This document shows positions 19,885-31,164 of a stretch of 64,000 nucleotides of DNA, piece after piece. Each line of letters starts with the position of its first letter. The stretch's first letter is position 1. The translations under genes and the position numbers were made by a program. The stretch spans positions 1,439,001 to 1,503,000 of the forward strand of contig NC_087117.1 in assembly GCF_963855985.1 (NCBI RefSeq), in the 5' to 3' direction. The stretch comes from Ostrinia nubilalis (Eukaryota; Arthropoda; Insecta; Lepidoptera; Crambidae). The notes under the pieces are model-generated. The model searched no databases and had not been told where the DNA came from. It saw nothing but the letters and a program-made list of their open reading frames with translations.

Positions 19885-20115
19885 AAAGGACGTAGCACAG
19901 TATCAACCCGGAAAGGGGTCGTAACAGTTACAACTCGAGTTTCCTTGTATGAAACTTAATACTGCAACGCACACTTATCCGCACCGTTAAGTAAACGCCT
20001 TGCATCGAGGCTGACAGCGCGCGAAAGGAGATACGATGTTGATCCCTTTTCCGAGTTGATAAGTCTGCTATGACCTTTAAAATTCGCACGGACGTAGCCG
20101 TGAGCAAAAGCTTCA
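19885..20115. repeat. MITE family E
   Basis: Inverted ends around TATCAACCCGGAAAGGGGTC and GATCCCTTTTCCGAGTTGATAA. Similar to 25345-25545. Confidence 0.65.
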
Positions 20116-20159
20116 CAAAATCTTTTTAAATGGCTTTAAAAAGACTAAGGTTATAAATT

Positions 20160-20820
20160 CGGCTATATTTTTTGTTTCTTTCAAGAGAAAGATCTCGCTT
20201 CTATAATAACATTAACAACATGGGACGGATTGCACAACGAAAAAATATCGTTTATTTTGACCAACACTCATCTCAAACGAGCCGTTTCGTGGGCCAAGTT
20301 ACTGAATTACCCGTTAACCTCCGCTTAACCTGTCGTTACCCTTCGAGGGTTAACCTGTAATCTAATGGAACTGGGGCGCCCTATAAAACATACGTTAGAG
20401 GTGTCTATTGAGTTAGAATATCACCCTCTAAGATCATTGGATTTCGATGTAATACTTATTGCAGAATAATAGGGTATTTGCCACCACCAATCAATTGAGG
20501 TACTTTTTAAAACTGTCAAAACGAGACTCTCCCATAGATTTTGTATGGCAATACTAGCCAGTGACGTCACTATTTTGTCAACTCAATTAAACTACTTTTT
20601 TCAATTACAATGCAACCAAAAATCTTAATTTACAGGTAATTTAAAATTAATTCAGATTTTAAGACCAGAATGAAGTGCCTCTTTATTAAAAAAGTTGTGC
20701 TTTAGAATTATTGGGGAAATATCGTACCTACCCAATTTCTGGGTTTCACCTGCTTTTCATTGTGAACGAATTGGGGTTTAGGGTTCAAATGGAGTGCTTT
20801 TTTAAGCCGAGTTGAAATTC
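20160..20820. other. Intron, no gene recognised
   Basis: AT-rich unique-looking sequence between the MITE at 19885 and the one at 20828. Nothing supported. Confidence 0.4.
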
Positions 20821-20827
20821 AAACGCC

Positions 20828-20952
20828 CGTATTCAAAAACATTACTATGATGTCTCACAGTGCGCGTGGACGCACAGGGTGACACACGAACCAATCACAG
20901 AGCTGTGCGTTCGATTTGCTGCTTTGCAAGCATCATTTGTGAATACGGACGA
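20828..20952. repeat. MITE family D, diverged copy
   Basis: CGCCCGTATTCAAAAACATTACTATG at the left, split by drift, and GTGAATACGGACG at the right. Other copies are at 27592, 42530, 45015 and 48885. Confidence 0.7.
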
Positions 20953-21015
20953 AATTAGTTTATTTTGCAAGTAAGCTTATAAAAATCTCTTTCACGTTAG
21001 GTTTTTTTTTCTCAC

Positions 21016-21189
21016 CTGAGTTCCCTCAAGAACGCGCCAAAGAACGGTATCAGCCTGCACTCGGGCAGTGCCAGTGCCCGGCCCAGTGCCCGCTCGTATT
21101 CAGCCGACAGCAGCGCTGCTGATAAGAAGTCTAGCGCTGGCAGCGGCTCATCTGATATGCTGAACCAGAACGCCTTTAGCTTGCTCGAC
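21016..21189 (-). CDS. PLC-epsilon-like gene, exon 3: RasGEF core
   Basis: 174-bp exon with acceptor CTTTCCAG and donor GTGAGAAA. It enters in phase 2 (AA|G, Lys) and leaves in phase 2. It encodes SSKLKAFWFSISDEPLPALD, FLSAALLSAEYERALGRALA and LPECRLIPFFGAFLRELR. In CDC25-type RasGEF domains this is the stretch from the second conserved region (L..xxVxRLxxxW) to the strand CIPFLGxFLxDL. The match CRLIPFFGAFLREL is strong. It is the left edge of an 18.3-kb intron. Family 2 Helitron sequence starts about 35 bases upstream of its acceptor. Confidence 0.92.
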
Positions 21190-21224
21190 CTGGAAAGAAA
21201 AAGTGCGGTTAGATTCCTCATAAA

Positions 21225-21543
21225 ATCTTTAAAAGCGAAAGGTCACTGATTGACTGACTCTCTCATCAGTAAATCTCAGAAACTACAAGTGCTTGAAGTC
21301 TCAAAGCATGGGGGTTCCTTTTAGAACGTAGGTGCTCACTAAGACGGGATTTTGCAAAATTAAACTCCTAAAGGAGTAAAACGGGATCCACGCGTACGAA
21401 TACACGTACAAAGGTGACTGAGTTACTTCCGCCACTTCTTCTCAGCACCAGCCCATATGTTGTCCCGAAGTGGTGGTAGTGCAAGCTGTGTATATGTACT
21501 GAATAAAATATTTGAATTTGAAGTCGCAGGCGGCCGCTAGTAA
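21225..21543 (+). mobile_element. Helitron family 2, with family B-like insert
   Basis: Starts near GCGAAAGGTCACTGATTGAC and ends GCAGGCGGCCGCTAG before T. A family B-like piece (CACTTCTTCTCAGCACCAGC) interrupts it at about 21410-21520. Confidence 0.65.
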
Positions 21544-21668
21544 TAAAACTCATTTTATTTTTGCAAGTAGGCTTTTAAAAAGAACTTTTACACGTCCCAG
21601 TATTAACCCTACCACTGCTTCAGGACAATAAACGGGCCAGAAGAAGCAGCGCAAGAAACTCAGTCACT
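21543..21668 (+). repeat. Repeat family B, complete copy
   Basis: AAACTCATTTTATTTTTGC through CCCAGTATTAACCCTACCAC to GAAGCAGCGCAAGAAACTCA. It gives the uninterrupted form of the site hit at 2754. Confidence 0.8.
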
Positions 21669-21718
21669 ATTACGTATGTAGTACTTATTATTATTCTGTG
21701 CTATTACTAACATTGTCT

Positions 21719-21847
21719 CATCATTATTTCAGCCACAGGACGTCTACTGATAAACATAGGCCTCCCCCAATGATTCCCATACTGACCGGTTGGTAGCGGC
21801 CTGCATCCAGCGTCTTCCTGCTACCTTTATAAGGTCGTCGGTCCACC
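21719..21847 (-). repeat. RTE-type 3' end fragment
   Basis: The plus strand reads TCATTATTTCAGCCACAGGA; the reverse strand carries the C-terminal block and tail. Confidence 0.7.
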
Positions 21848-21849
21848 TT

Positions 21850-21990
21850 GTGTGCCTAGTGCCTCAGGTATGGGAGCGGCACGGGGAGGGTGTTTTTGTG
21901 ACGTCAAAATGTGCTTCAGATTTGTATGCTCTGTCACGTCATAATATGTCAATGTCTCCCCTCCCGTGCCGCTCCCATGCCTCAGGCACT
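21850..21990. mobile_element. MITE family L
   Basis: Inverted ends AGTGCCTCAGGTATGGGAGC / GCTCCCATGCCTCAGGCACT with CGGCACGGGGAGGG inside. Related copies are at 23065 and 29155. Confidence 0.8.
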
Positions 21991-21999
21991 GAATGAGTT

Positions 22000-22680
22000 T
22001 AGCTTTAGACCTATAGCTACGAAATAGTCGCGTAATAACAGCACATTATCACAATATACAAAACAAATGTAAGGTATTACAAGTGCTATTATTAGTGAGT
22101 ACCATTAATCAAATATGGACGGAATATCACACACATACGTGTTGCTCATAGGTAACTCTCTAATAGGGCCTTATTCATAAAGCGATCCTTGTTTTGGATA
22201 TTTTCGTTATGGGGCTAGTTTTTTTTTTCAATGATTTTTAGTACTAATAGCTAGCTTTCACAACTACATTTTATGTCTTAGCCAGTAGCCTTATTCACGT
22301 AACAAAACTTCAACGACAACAAATCGCTGAATGCGATCCTATCGAGTTCTATCGAAATGACCCTTGTGAATACGGATTTAGAACTGTTTTTCAATGGGAC
22401 GACTTCTGAACGTCAGCGAGATCTTGACTGTCAAAATACGTGAATTAGGCCACTGGGTTGCAACATCTTACTTTAATAATAACAAATGTCAAAAATCTGT
22501 CAAACTTCACACAAAAAACACAGGATAGCTACAGTTAAAGTTAGGTGGTGCAACTCAGCTTTAGATTTCTATGGCAGAGCTATGTAGCCACATATTGCTG
22601 GAAAATATTATCCATTTAGAAGCCTCTATACTGAGAAACCTGTACATAAAATTAATCAGAAAGTTTCAGGAGGGGTGATG
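22000..22680. other. Intron with possible diverged MITE
   Basis: GGGCCTTATTCATAAAGCG near 22168 and GTGAATTAGGCC near 22439 could be worn inverted ends. No gene. Confidence 0.35.
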
Positions 22681-22773
22681 TTCATTTTTGAGTTTGTTGC
22701 GGCTCTTCTTCTCAGCACTTGCCAAATGTTTGTCTCGAAGCGCTGGTAGGGCAAAAAAAGAATGAGACATGTA

Positions 22774-22978
22774 TAGTCTGGTCCGTGAGCACGTAGAATT
22801 TTGTCCAATGACCCCTAGTTACCCATCCTTATCGCTCGCGCATAATTATGTTGCTATCGCGCTCGCACACTCACAGTCGCACAGTCGCGACAGCAATAGC
22901 AACAATTTACGCGCGAGCGATAAGGATGGGTAGCTAGGGGTCATTGGACAAAATTCTACGTGCTCCCGGACCGGGCTT
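22774..22978. mobile_element. MITE family C, copy 2
   Basis: TA-flanked. Arms GAGCACGTAGAATTTTGTCC and GGACAAAATTCTACGTGCTC. Confidence 0.85.
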
Positions 22979-23064
22979 TATCTAAAGGCTCCCTTAAGAG
23001 CATTTAACGATTTGTAAGTACTAATTAATTAATCTACACAATTAAAGATAATTTTGATTTGAGT

Positions 23065-23185
23065 TGATAATAAATATGACGTGACAGAACATTACAAATC
23101 TGAAGCACAATCTGAAGTTTTGCTGACGTTTGACGTTACAAAAACACCCTCCCGTGCCGCACACTTGCCTCAGGCACTGACGGAG
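23065..23185. repeat. MITE family L, partial
   Basis: Retains the interior (TGACGTGACAGAACATTAC) and right end CTCCCGTGCCGCAC...GCCTCAGGCACTGA. The left end is lost. Confidence 0.65.
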
Positions 23186-23668
23186 TTTAGAGATAGACCT
23201 ATAGTTATTACGATGACGTGTCACAACTCGTCTCTAACTGACGTAACTGACATTCAGCAAAATTTTCAGGCGATTAGACAGATCGATTCGTTTTGCGAAA
23301 TTGATTAAGATGGTGTAGATAACTCAGTTTCGAAAAAAAATGTCAGATACGTCAGTTAGAGAGGCAAGCGACGAACTTTGGGACCGGTTCGTGAATACCG
23401 CAATATATCAATATGGACTAATGCCGGTACATCAATCAAGCGGACGTCCGAGCGACATTAATCGAGTAATTGGATCAGACTCGTAATTATTACAGATATA
23501 GAATATATTTTATCATATGTCCACCTTGTGGGTGGACGTCCTACGCTATGTTATTCTGGATTATAAACAATGATACTGTAAAGTTTCATCAAAATCCGAT
23601 CAGTAGTTTTTGCGTGAAAGAGTAACAAACATTCAGATATCCAGACATCCAAACTTTGGCATTTATAA

Positions 23669-24976
23669 CACTGGTCAACACAATGTTTTTTTTCCTTTAA
23701 TTTTTTTTCTGCTATTGGGTATTTCTATGGCCCTGATTATAAAAAAAATACTGGGAGATCGTCAACAGCTTTACTTTTTAAAATATAGAGTTTTATTATT
23801 TTGACAAAAAAAAATACGAAAAATTATACATTGTGTTGATAAAATATCTATTGAACACTAGCAAATGATCTTTTATATGATTTCTTTGAATAGACAAGTT
23901 TGAGTAGATCTCGTTGCAAACTACAGCAATGGTGTGCCATTCATATATGATCACCACCGCCCCTGATAACCTTCTTTCATTGTCCGAAAATTCTAATGAC
24001 ATCTTTTATCCTGCTCCTCACTAAACTCACCCACATTTTGTGGAAATCGATGTTAATGCGAGTACATGAAGTGTATTTTTATGCCCATGTTGCACCCTAG
24101 CTCTTGCAAGTTGGATAGCATGCTCTTAACAATTTCTTTTTGCTTAGGAAATTACTTTTAACCAAAAAAATGAATTCTAAGCTTAGGACTGGACTTCAGT
24201 CATTTACCAGTTTTACCAGTTGCCTAATGTGAGTCCCATCAAAAATTACCAACATTAAAGTTTTCTGTGCTTAATCCTGAAAACTTTCATGAAAGAAAAT
24301 TATAACATTCGTTACTTTTGTCAAGCGCCTTCACAGACTGTTTCAAGATGCCGAGGTTAATATAAAGTGGTGGAAGTACGGTGATACGGTCTTGGCTAAC
24401 TAAAGGCATGTTTATAAAATAGTTTGTATCAACTTTAGCTGAAAAGCAAAAAGTTGTGTGTGCGGGAAGCCGCACTGGTCAAAATTTTTGTAACAAATGC
24501 TTTTGTTTGTTACGACTATTCCAGATATACATGAAACGGGACTTTTGTGTAGCCCCCTTGTTGGCCTAAAGTAAGTTACCTATTCTCAGAACACAAATAA
24601 CCCATTTGTGGTCTTGATTAATTAATTTCAAATATTTATTTTAAAGTGTCGATGTTACGCAGTTTTCATGAAATGCGATAGAGGTTTTCGACATTTTTCA
24701 AATATTATATTTACCACAAACATAGCAGAAGCAATCTGGATTAAGCACACAACATAACGAAGCAATATCGAAAACACCAACAAAATATATTTTTTTGTCC
24801 AATTAAATCAAAAATCTAAGTAAAAATATTAAATGAAGGTAGATAGCTATAACTCATAAACAAAAGCTGTTAAAGAAAAACTGTTGCCATATTTAAAAAA
24901 ATATGCGTCAATTAGAGATAGAAACAGAAAAAAAATCACAGGAAACAAACAATTTTATTTTTTTTGTTGACTAGTG
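23669..24976. mobile_element. CACTA-ended DNA transposon, 1.3 kb, TAA target
   Basis: Ends CACTGGTCAACA...TGTTGACTAGTG with TAA at 23666-23668 and 24977-24979. Removing it restores the Helitron sequence TTTATAATATTAG. A CACT(A/G) start with a 3-bp target is the mark of the CACTA/EnSpm group. A decayed ORF lies inside on the minus strand. Confidence 0.85.
23830..24480 (-). pseudogene. Decayed transposon ORF inside the CACTA-ended element
   Basis: The minus strand gives VDTNYFINMPLVSQDRITVL and PPLYINLGILKQSVKALDKS. After a stop it gives NLQELGCNMGIKIHFMYSH, then FPQNVGEFSEEQ, and then a last piece with SDNERRLSG and QRNHIKDHLL. Stops and frame breaks separate the pieces. I recognise this from memory as a protein family common among repeated uncharacterised genes of insects and cnidarians, with PPLHIKLG and SEEQGERFH-type motifs. 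Its biochemical role is not known to me. The CACTA-type ends suggest it came with this transposon. Confidence 0.6.
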
Positions 24977-25344
24977 TAATATTAGTAGGATAGCTCCTTA
25001 ACAAAAAAAATATCGTCTAGATCAGGGTTTCCCAATTTTTTTTGCCAAGGAACCCTAATTGATCATACTTTTCCTAGCGGAACCCCCGTACTACTCCGCC
25101 CGCACGCCCTGCCCCTCCCTTGTGCGTAAACAAGTCGGTGCGAGCGAACAACGTCGGTCACGAAACGTGGGATAATATTTTTTACGGAACCCTTGCGGCC
25201 TTTGGAACGGAACGGAACCCCAGGGTTCCGCGGACCACCTTTCGGGAACCGCTGTCTAGATATCAGTATTTTAGATCCCTGACAAAAAGACAGAAAAAAC
25301 GGTCGGATGCATGGTCAGCAAAGTTTTACAAAAGGGTCCCTTAA

Positions 25345-25545
25345 ACTCATAGCAGACTTATCAACTCGGAAAGGGATCAACACTGTATCGCCTTTCGCGA
25401 GCTGTCAATTGCGAGGCGAGGCGTTTACGTTACCGTGCGGATAAGTGTGTGTTGCAGTATGGAGTTTCATACAAAGAATACTGACCGCCTCGAGTTGATA
25501 CGGTTACGATCCCTTTCCGGGTTGATAAATGTGCGACGTCCCTTA
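25345..25545. mobile_element. MITE family E
   Basis: Left end TATCAACTCGGAAAGGGATC, right end GATCCCTTTCCGGGTTGATA. Interior CTTTCGCGAGCTGTCAATTG. Confidence 0.75.
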
Positions 25546-25806
25546 CGCACCCTCTGGGTATGGAACTCCGAAACAAAACAAATACAAAATTAAAGCAATA
25601 TTTCACTATAAAACAAGCAGAATAAATTGGATCTAACCACAAAAACATTTTCCATTTAATATCGCTGTGTTTACTTGTATAATTAATTGGATTGGCTTGT
25701 ATGGTCAGCAAATAAGTGCTTGTTCCCACGGCGATCCCGTTTTGCGGGACCCAGTAATGCAGGACTGGTAAAACTGGACTGTCGTGTGAACACACAGTGT
25801 GAAATT

Positions 25807-26312
25807 CGTTTGTTAGTCGTATACCTCGAAATCAAAAAATCCTTGTAGCTTTTCTCCTATTCGCATTTCGCCGCGATAGCGTTTTTTGTTGTAGCGTGTA
25901 ATATCGGTAGTATATTTTGTTACTAGCATATATTTTTAACAGATTTTTACAACAGTAGCAAATTTTGATGTAGCATGTATTATCAAGAGCCTATTTATTA
26001 AGCCGCATATATTTTGAATAGATTTTTACAACAGTAGCAAATTAGGTAGGTAGGTAGGTATAGTGCTTAAAGGAAATATCGCGATATGTAATAACGCATT
26101 ACAAACAAATATCTATCAAGGTGAAAAGCGACTACAGTGAAGACAGGCAGGAAAGTAAATCTACTATGAATTTTTTAGACAATTGTAATTAGCGATCAAA
26201 ATTTAAACTACAAGAATAAAAATCTATTCAGAAATTTTGATATCGCGGCGAAATGCGAATAGGTGAAAAGCTACAAGGATTTTTTGATTTCGAGGTATAC
26301 GACTAACAAACG
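25807..26312. mobile_element. 506-bp MITE with 8-bp target duplication
   Basis: Inverted ends of about 70 bp starting CGTTTGTTAGTCGTATACC, flanked by GTGAAATT at 25799-25806 and 26313-26320. Two internal copies of TTTTTACAACAGTAGCAAAT lie near 25945 and 26024. hAT-like by target length. Confidence 0.87.
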
Positions 26313-26353
26313 GTGAAATTCGAATTACATAATCGAAATCGGTTTTTGCGAGA

Positions 26354-26752
26354 ATTATACAGGGTGTCCCAAAAAGTAGTGTAAAGCCGAAGCTCAGAGG
26401 TAGAGCATCACTAGGGCTACCGGAATCATCGCGACTTTTGATAATTTTCGAGTTATGGATATTTTTTTACAACATAAAGGATTTTTAACTTTTTTGGTTT
26501 ATATTCGTGTTAAATGGATGTAAATACATCTGAATTAGATATTACCTAGTATGCATCTAATAATAATATTTAAAAAATCAGACATGTACCTTATCTATTC
26601 GTGCCACAGTGACCAAAAAAGTGCCTAAGCATAGAAATTTAAAACAATCATAACTCGAAAACTATCAAAAATCGCGGAACATACATGGGGGTGATTCGGA
26701 TAGCCCTAGTGATGCTCTGGGCTTCGGAAACTACTTTTTGGGACAACCTGTA
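26354..26752. mobile_element. Inverted-repeat element with ACAGGGTGTCCC ends
   Basis: Left ACAGGGTGTCCCAAAAAGTA, right TACTTTTTGGGACAACCTGT. The arms share AGAGCATCACTAGGGCTA and match the design of the larger element at 46806. Flanked by TAT/TATA. Confidence 0.8.
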
Positions 26753-27084
26753 TATTTAAACATCATTCATCATCATCGTCAGGTCATTTAGTCTCCACTG
26801 CAGGAGCACGACTCTCTAATTTACAAGGCAAATGGAGGATTTGTCCTACACTCCCCACGCTGGCCAGACGGGTTGGGGAGGCCTGATGTTCGCATATTTG
26901 TCCCTTAAGTTAGTGCCCTTTACTTCCTGAAAATTGGTAATTAAAAAATCCTTGACAAAACCTTTTTTTTTGCTAACTTTACTTCAACTTTATGGGGTCA
27001 ATACGACACTGTAGTCATAAACAACGTGCAACATGTCAGTCAAATAATAGGTACTTATAGTTGATAAGGCTTTTTAATTACGTT

Positions 27085-27255
27085 TAGTTGGCCATCAGGC
27101 TTAGTGGTTTGGGTACCGAATGCTATGTCAGAGGTCGCGGGTTCGATCCCGTACTTAATATAAACATTTGTGTGCATGAACATTGTGTTAGTCTGAGTGT
27201 TTTCTATGTAAATACCCACTCATATAATATACATGAATGTATGTATATTTATAAA
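27085..27255 (+). repeat. tRNA-derived SINE family 4
   Basis: GGCCATCAGGCTTAGTGGTT (A-box-like) and AGGTCGCGGGTTCGATCCCG (B box) precede a body with TTTGTGTGCATGAACATTGT and GAGTGTTTTCTATGTAAATA. That layout is usual for moth and butterfly SINEs. Confidence 0.8.
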
Positions 27256-27392
27256 AGCGAAAGGTCACTGAGTGATTGACTGACTGACTCACTCACTCAT
27301 CACGAAATCTCAGAAACTACAAGTGCTAGGAGTCTCAATTTTTTTTTAGGATTTTGGGGTAAAACGGGATCCACGCGGGCGGCTGCTAGTTT
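27256..27392 (+). mobile_element. Helitron family 2
   Basis: From GCGAAAGGTCACTGAGTGAT to GCGGGCGGCTGCTAG before T. Middle part shortened. Confidence 0.7.
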
Positions 27393-27409
27393 ACTATAAA
27401 TTTAAGCCC

Positions 27410-27585
27410 TTGGACTGCATCTCACCTGATGGAAAGTGATGATCAGACCGAAGGAGGAGTGAGCTTCACCCGTAATCCTCAACCTCAGAGGAACTGGTTA
27501 TCTTACCTCTAACTGCCGGAACACAACAATGCTGTTAACATTGTTGTTATGGCGACAGACTTAGGTAAGATGGTGATAGCTAGCA
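27410..27585 (-). repeat. SINE family 3, headless copy
   Basis: CACCTGATGGAAAGTGATGA, GCTTCACCCGTAATCCTCAA and GTTGTTATGGCGACAGACTT, reverse of 56830-57000. Confidence 0.7.
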
Positions 27586-27591
27586 GACTTA

Positions 27592-27735
27592 CGCCCGTAT
27601 TCACAAACGATTCTTGCTTAAGTGAAGCAGCAAATCTAACGCACGGCATTGAATAGAGCTCTGTGATTGCTTCGTGAGCCATGCGTCCACGCGCACTGTG
27701 AGACCTCATAGTAATGTTTGAATACGGGCGTTAGA
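27592..27735. mobile_element. MITE family D, best copy
   Basis: CGCCCGTATTCACAAACGAT...AATACGGGCG with TTA on both sides (TTACGCCC, GGGCGTTA). A TTA target fits PIF/Harbinger. Confidence 0.85.
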
Positions 27736-27934
27736 AAAACCTATATGATTTCCGCAGGCAAAACCAGGGTATATCACTAGTATCGTACACACTAGTGTTC
27801 GGTCAAAGATAAGAGAATAATGTCTATCGGTCACTCACAATCGAGCTCTATTCTCACATCGACAAATCGAGGCTCAGATTACCTCTCCGATCACGTTTAC
27901 TAGTGCTGTCCAGTTGCTCGATATCGATGTATCC

Positions 27935-28080
27935 AGTCGATGAAGCACCTGATGTCGTGCCCCGAGTGCCCAAGTAACTGCACTCAGGAGGATTTGATGA
28001 GTGCTACTGACAACGCCACTCTTGAGCGTAGTTTTGGGCTGACACTGTGTAGTTTTGTTGTCGAAACGAAAAGCAGAAGA
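27935..28080 (+). repeat. Repeat family J
   Basis: CAGTCGATGAAGCACCTGAT, CTGCACTCAGGAGGATTTGA and TTTGGGCTGACACTGTGTAG. Confidence 0.6.
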
Positions 28081-28124
28081 AGTATCGATAAAAGTGATAA
28101 AGGTAACTTATTTTCTGAAAACAT

Positions 28125-28240
28125 GCATTTGAAAAGCGCTTTTACACGTCCCATTATTAATTCACCCTACCACTGTTTCGGGACAATAAATGTGCCAGCG
28201 CTGAGAAGGAGCAGCGCAAGAAACTCAGACACCTTTGAAA
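28125..28240 (+). repeat. Repeat family B
   Basis: GCGCTTTTACACGTCCCATT to GAAGGAGCAGCGCAAGAAAC. Confidence 0.7.
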
Positions 28241-28399
28241 CTTGTTTCGTAAGAGATGTCTCGTAGTTATATTGATGTATCGATACTTGATTTCTGACTG
28301 CTGATGAGAGATTCGAGGAACGCTAAAAACTATAAACTCATAAAACTCATTTATTTCTGTAAGTAGGCTTTAAAAAAGCACTTTTACTAACGGTAAACG

Positions 28400-28905
28400 A
28401 CTAGTGCGATTCCTGTCGATAGCTGGACTATTTTGGTGAACTCTCTTTTTTAACACAAGTATACATTTAGACATGGAAGGATCCCTATTAGTAAAATTGT
28501 TTACGAGAAATTAATAGCATTTAAAAAATCGTAATTCTCACTAAAACGGGATTTGGCAACACATAAACACTTATAAAAAGGTTTACCTTCCCGACGTTTA
28601 AAAATCTTGTTTTTTTCCATTCTCATGGGCTACGAGATTAGAAGTGTTTCTCGCCGGAGTGATCCCAGTCGATGAAAACCATAATCGATATATACGATCA
28701 ACGTCAACGTACATCACTAAATAACAATGTTTGTTCGTCGATCGATAGCAGGTTGAGCCAGTAAAGAAATTTGGTGCGATTTGAGCTAAATCCCTGACTT
28801 CGGGAATATACTGTAACTGAAATTTAAGCTGAATCAACGCTTGTTAATGTCGACTCGACAGCACACCAGAATAAACATTTTGTTGCTACATCTGTTACTA
28901 TAGGC
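28400..28905. other. Intron, no gene recognised
   Basis: AT-rich. The minus-strand 79-codon ORF at 28598-28837 shows no known motif. Confidence 0.35.
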
Positions 28906-28911
28906 AGAGTA

Positions 28912-29147
28912 AATACAAATGAGTAGGTTATCTTCAAAGAAACGCCCGAGCGCGGTTTGTATGTGAGCGCGCCAATACGTACCTATGCGGCGCGCACGCA
29001 CACACTGACAAAATTTAGCGTTGATTAGCGGTGAGTTGCTCCAAATTTTTCTCAGTGTGTGCGTGCGCGCCGCATACGTATTGGCGCGCTCACATACAAA
29101 CCGCGCTCGGTGCGTTTCTATGAAGATGACCTACTCATTTGTATTTA
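28912..29147. mobile_element. Long-armed palindromic MITE with GC-rich arms
   Basis: Arms of about 100 bp, over 90% matching: AAATACAAATGAGTAGGT...GCGCGGTTTGTATGTGAGCG...GCGGCGCGCACGCACACACT and its reverse. They surround a loop of about 40 bp. It has a strong strand-folding capacity. Confidence 0.85.
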
Positions 29148-29154
29148 CTACAGT

Positions 29155-29290
29155 CACTGCCTGAGGTATGTTAGCGGCACGGGAGGGGTGACATTGACAT
29201 ATTATGACGTGACAGAGCATAAAATATAAATATAAAGCACGTCTGAAGTTTTGCTGACTTTTGACGTGCCGCTCATACCTCAGACACTGA
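29155..29290. mobile_element. MITE family L
   Basis: CACTGCCTGAGGTATGTTAG...CATACCTCAGACACTG ends, CGGCACGGGAGGGG inside. Confidence 0.75.
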
Positions 29291-29299
29291 TTGAGTTAA

Positions 29300-30980
29300 A
29301 TGCTAGCTTTTGTTCACCACTTTGCTAGTTTTAGCACAGAATAATAATAAGTACTACGGTTTTAGTAGTAACAGATTTTATTCACTATTTCACGAGGACT
29401 CTGAACAATATTTTTTTAATAAAAATTATTAGTTAGCTGTCTCTCTCTCTCTCTACTGGCTCTACTACTGACTCTAATCGATCCAGCCATTTCAGAGACA
29501 AATAGACAGAAAGAAAAGCCCTATAAAGTTCCTGCTGCTCCTGTGTTTATTAATCTTACTTTTTGCTTCTTGTGTGTCAATGTATTTTGCAAATAAACCA
29601 TAAATCTATCTATCTATAAAAAGCTGTCTACTTCCATCTCCACGTTCACGTTAATGTAACAAAACTGGTATGCTCACAGGTAAGGTGAAAGTTATTTCTT
29701 TTGAATTGAATGAAAAAAGTTTTATAATGACAAGAAAAAAAGAAAGAAAGAAAAAATTTTTATTTGGTTCAAACATAATGCTTGTAGTATTTGAAACAGT
29801 CGCTGGATACAAATATCTTATTTTATATGCATAACAAGGCAGGTATTTGACCACAATCGCACCTGATGTTAAGTGGGATGCAGTCTAGGATGGTACATAT
29901 CTGCCCTGTAAGTGCCTATTCACTCTCTTATCAGTATTTTTCCAAATGCCCTTGTAAAACAATCTTACACCTAGCGTGGGCATCACAAATAGGCGTGTAG
30001 GGCGGGCGGCGCCCACGGCGTAGGTACCCCGAATTTTTATGTCATAGATGTAATAATTACAGCTTTTCTAGGAATAATGAGTAAGTATTGGAATAAAAAT
30101 GTAATTAACTACTTATTAAGCCTAGTCACTTTTTCGAGGAAAAATGGATTTTCCACCGGCTACTGATGTGACTTACCTATATGGAATTATTTTTTTGTTC
30201 TTTATTTCACACAATGTGTTAACAAGTACCTACACATGATTGATAAATGATTATTATTACATTACCTAAAACAGGTTACATACTATGACATGCCTCGTAC
30301 TTTAGATAGAAACACAAGTTAATATGTATAACATGACTTTAAAACTTACACTATTTAGCTTAATGTTGTCTCAATCTACCAACTGTCAAACCACACATGT
30401 AATGCAATAAATGATTTGATTTGATGTGATCTACTCCCAAAATTTTATAAACTTAATATTTTGATGTTTCTAAAAGAAGTTATCGGTACCACGGTAATAT
30501 TATCTATACAGTATTCCAACTCGGCCATATTTTTGAATTAAATGTCAACTGCCGCGCGGTACGTCACGGAATGACAACATGCGATAGGGCTGCCCATCAA
30601 CAGTACCTATTTCAATTAACATCTGCCTACTTCGAATTTCTAACAAATTTTTTGATCGTATTTTTTATTTTATTTAGACAAATAAAATACTTTGTGAATG
30701 GAATAAGAAGTGTTATAAAAATGCATGTTGTTTTGATTAGTAGATTTAATTAAAAATAATAATTAGAATAAAGAACAATAAAAATAAGACTAATAAAAAA
30801 ATAAACAGTTTCTCTTAAGGAGCCTTTACATCCTTCCTACTAATATTACATACTGCCTGAGATACAGGAAAACATTTCCTAGTTCAGGCACATGTATAAT
30901 TTTACCTTTTGTAGCATAAGATTAGCCTAAAGTTTAAACTGTCAAATAAGTTATTCAATAAAGAATTTATTTATTTATTT
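29300..30980. other. Sparse AT-rich intron
   Basis: Simple repeats (CT)n near 29441 and CTAT near 29602. A retroelement fragment at about 29860-29960 (AGTGGGATGCAGTCTAGGAT, also at 57035). CACAGAATAATAATAAGTAC at 29335, the reverse of the right end of 54168-54668. No gene. Confidence 0.45.
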
Positions 30981-30984
30981 ATTA

Positions 30985-31164
30985 TAAATGCGAAAGTTTG
31001 GATGTCTGGATGTTTGTTAGTCTTTCACGCAAAAACTGCTGAACGGATTTTGACGAAACTTTACAGTATTATTGTTTATAACCCAGAATAACATATAGGC
31101 TACAATTTATGACGATCTGTGACAAACTAAATTTCACGCGGGTGAAACCGCGGGCAAAAGCTAG
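30985..31164 (+). mobile_element. Non-autonomous Helitron, Lep1-related
   Basis: ATTATAAATGCGAAAGTTTG to GGGTGAAACCGCGGGCAAAAGCTAG in pieces, followed by T. The 5' TC end is worn by a TTAT repeat. Confidence 0.75.

Larger units (their letters stand above)
23560..24995 (-). mobile_element. Lep1-type Helitron piece, split by a transposon
   Basis: Left part 23560-23668 (AAGTTTCATCAAAATCCGAT, CTTTGGCATTTATAA) and right part 24977-24995 (TAATATTAGTAGGATAG) are the 5' end of a Lep1 copy on the minus strand. It is interrupted by the element at 23669-24976. The Helitron 3' half is missing. Confidence 0.8.

Noticed and set aside
28598..28837. 79-codon minus-strand gene
   Set aside because: No motif, no start context, no splice partner; not supported.
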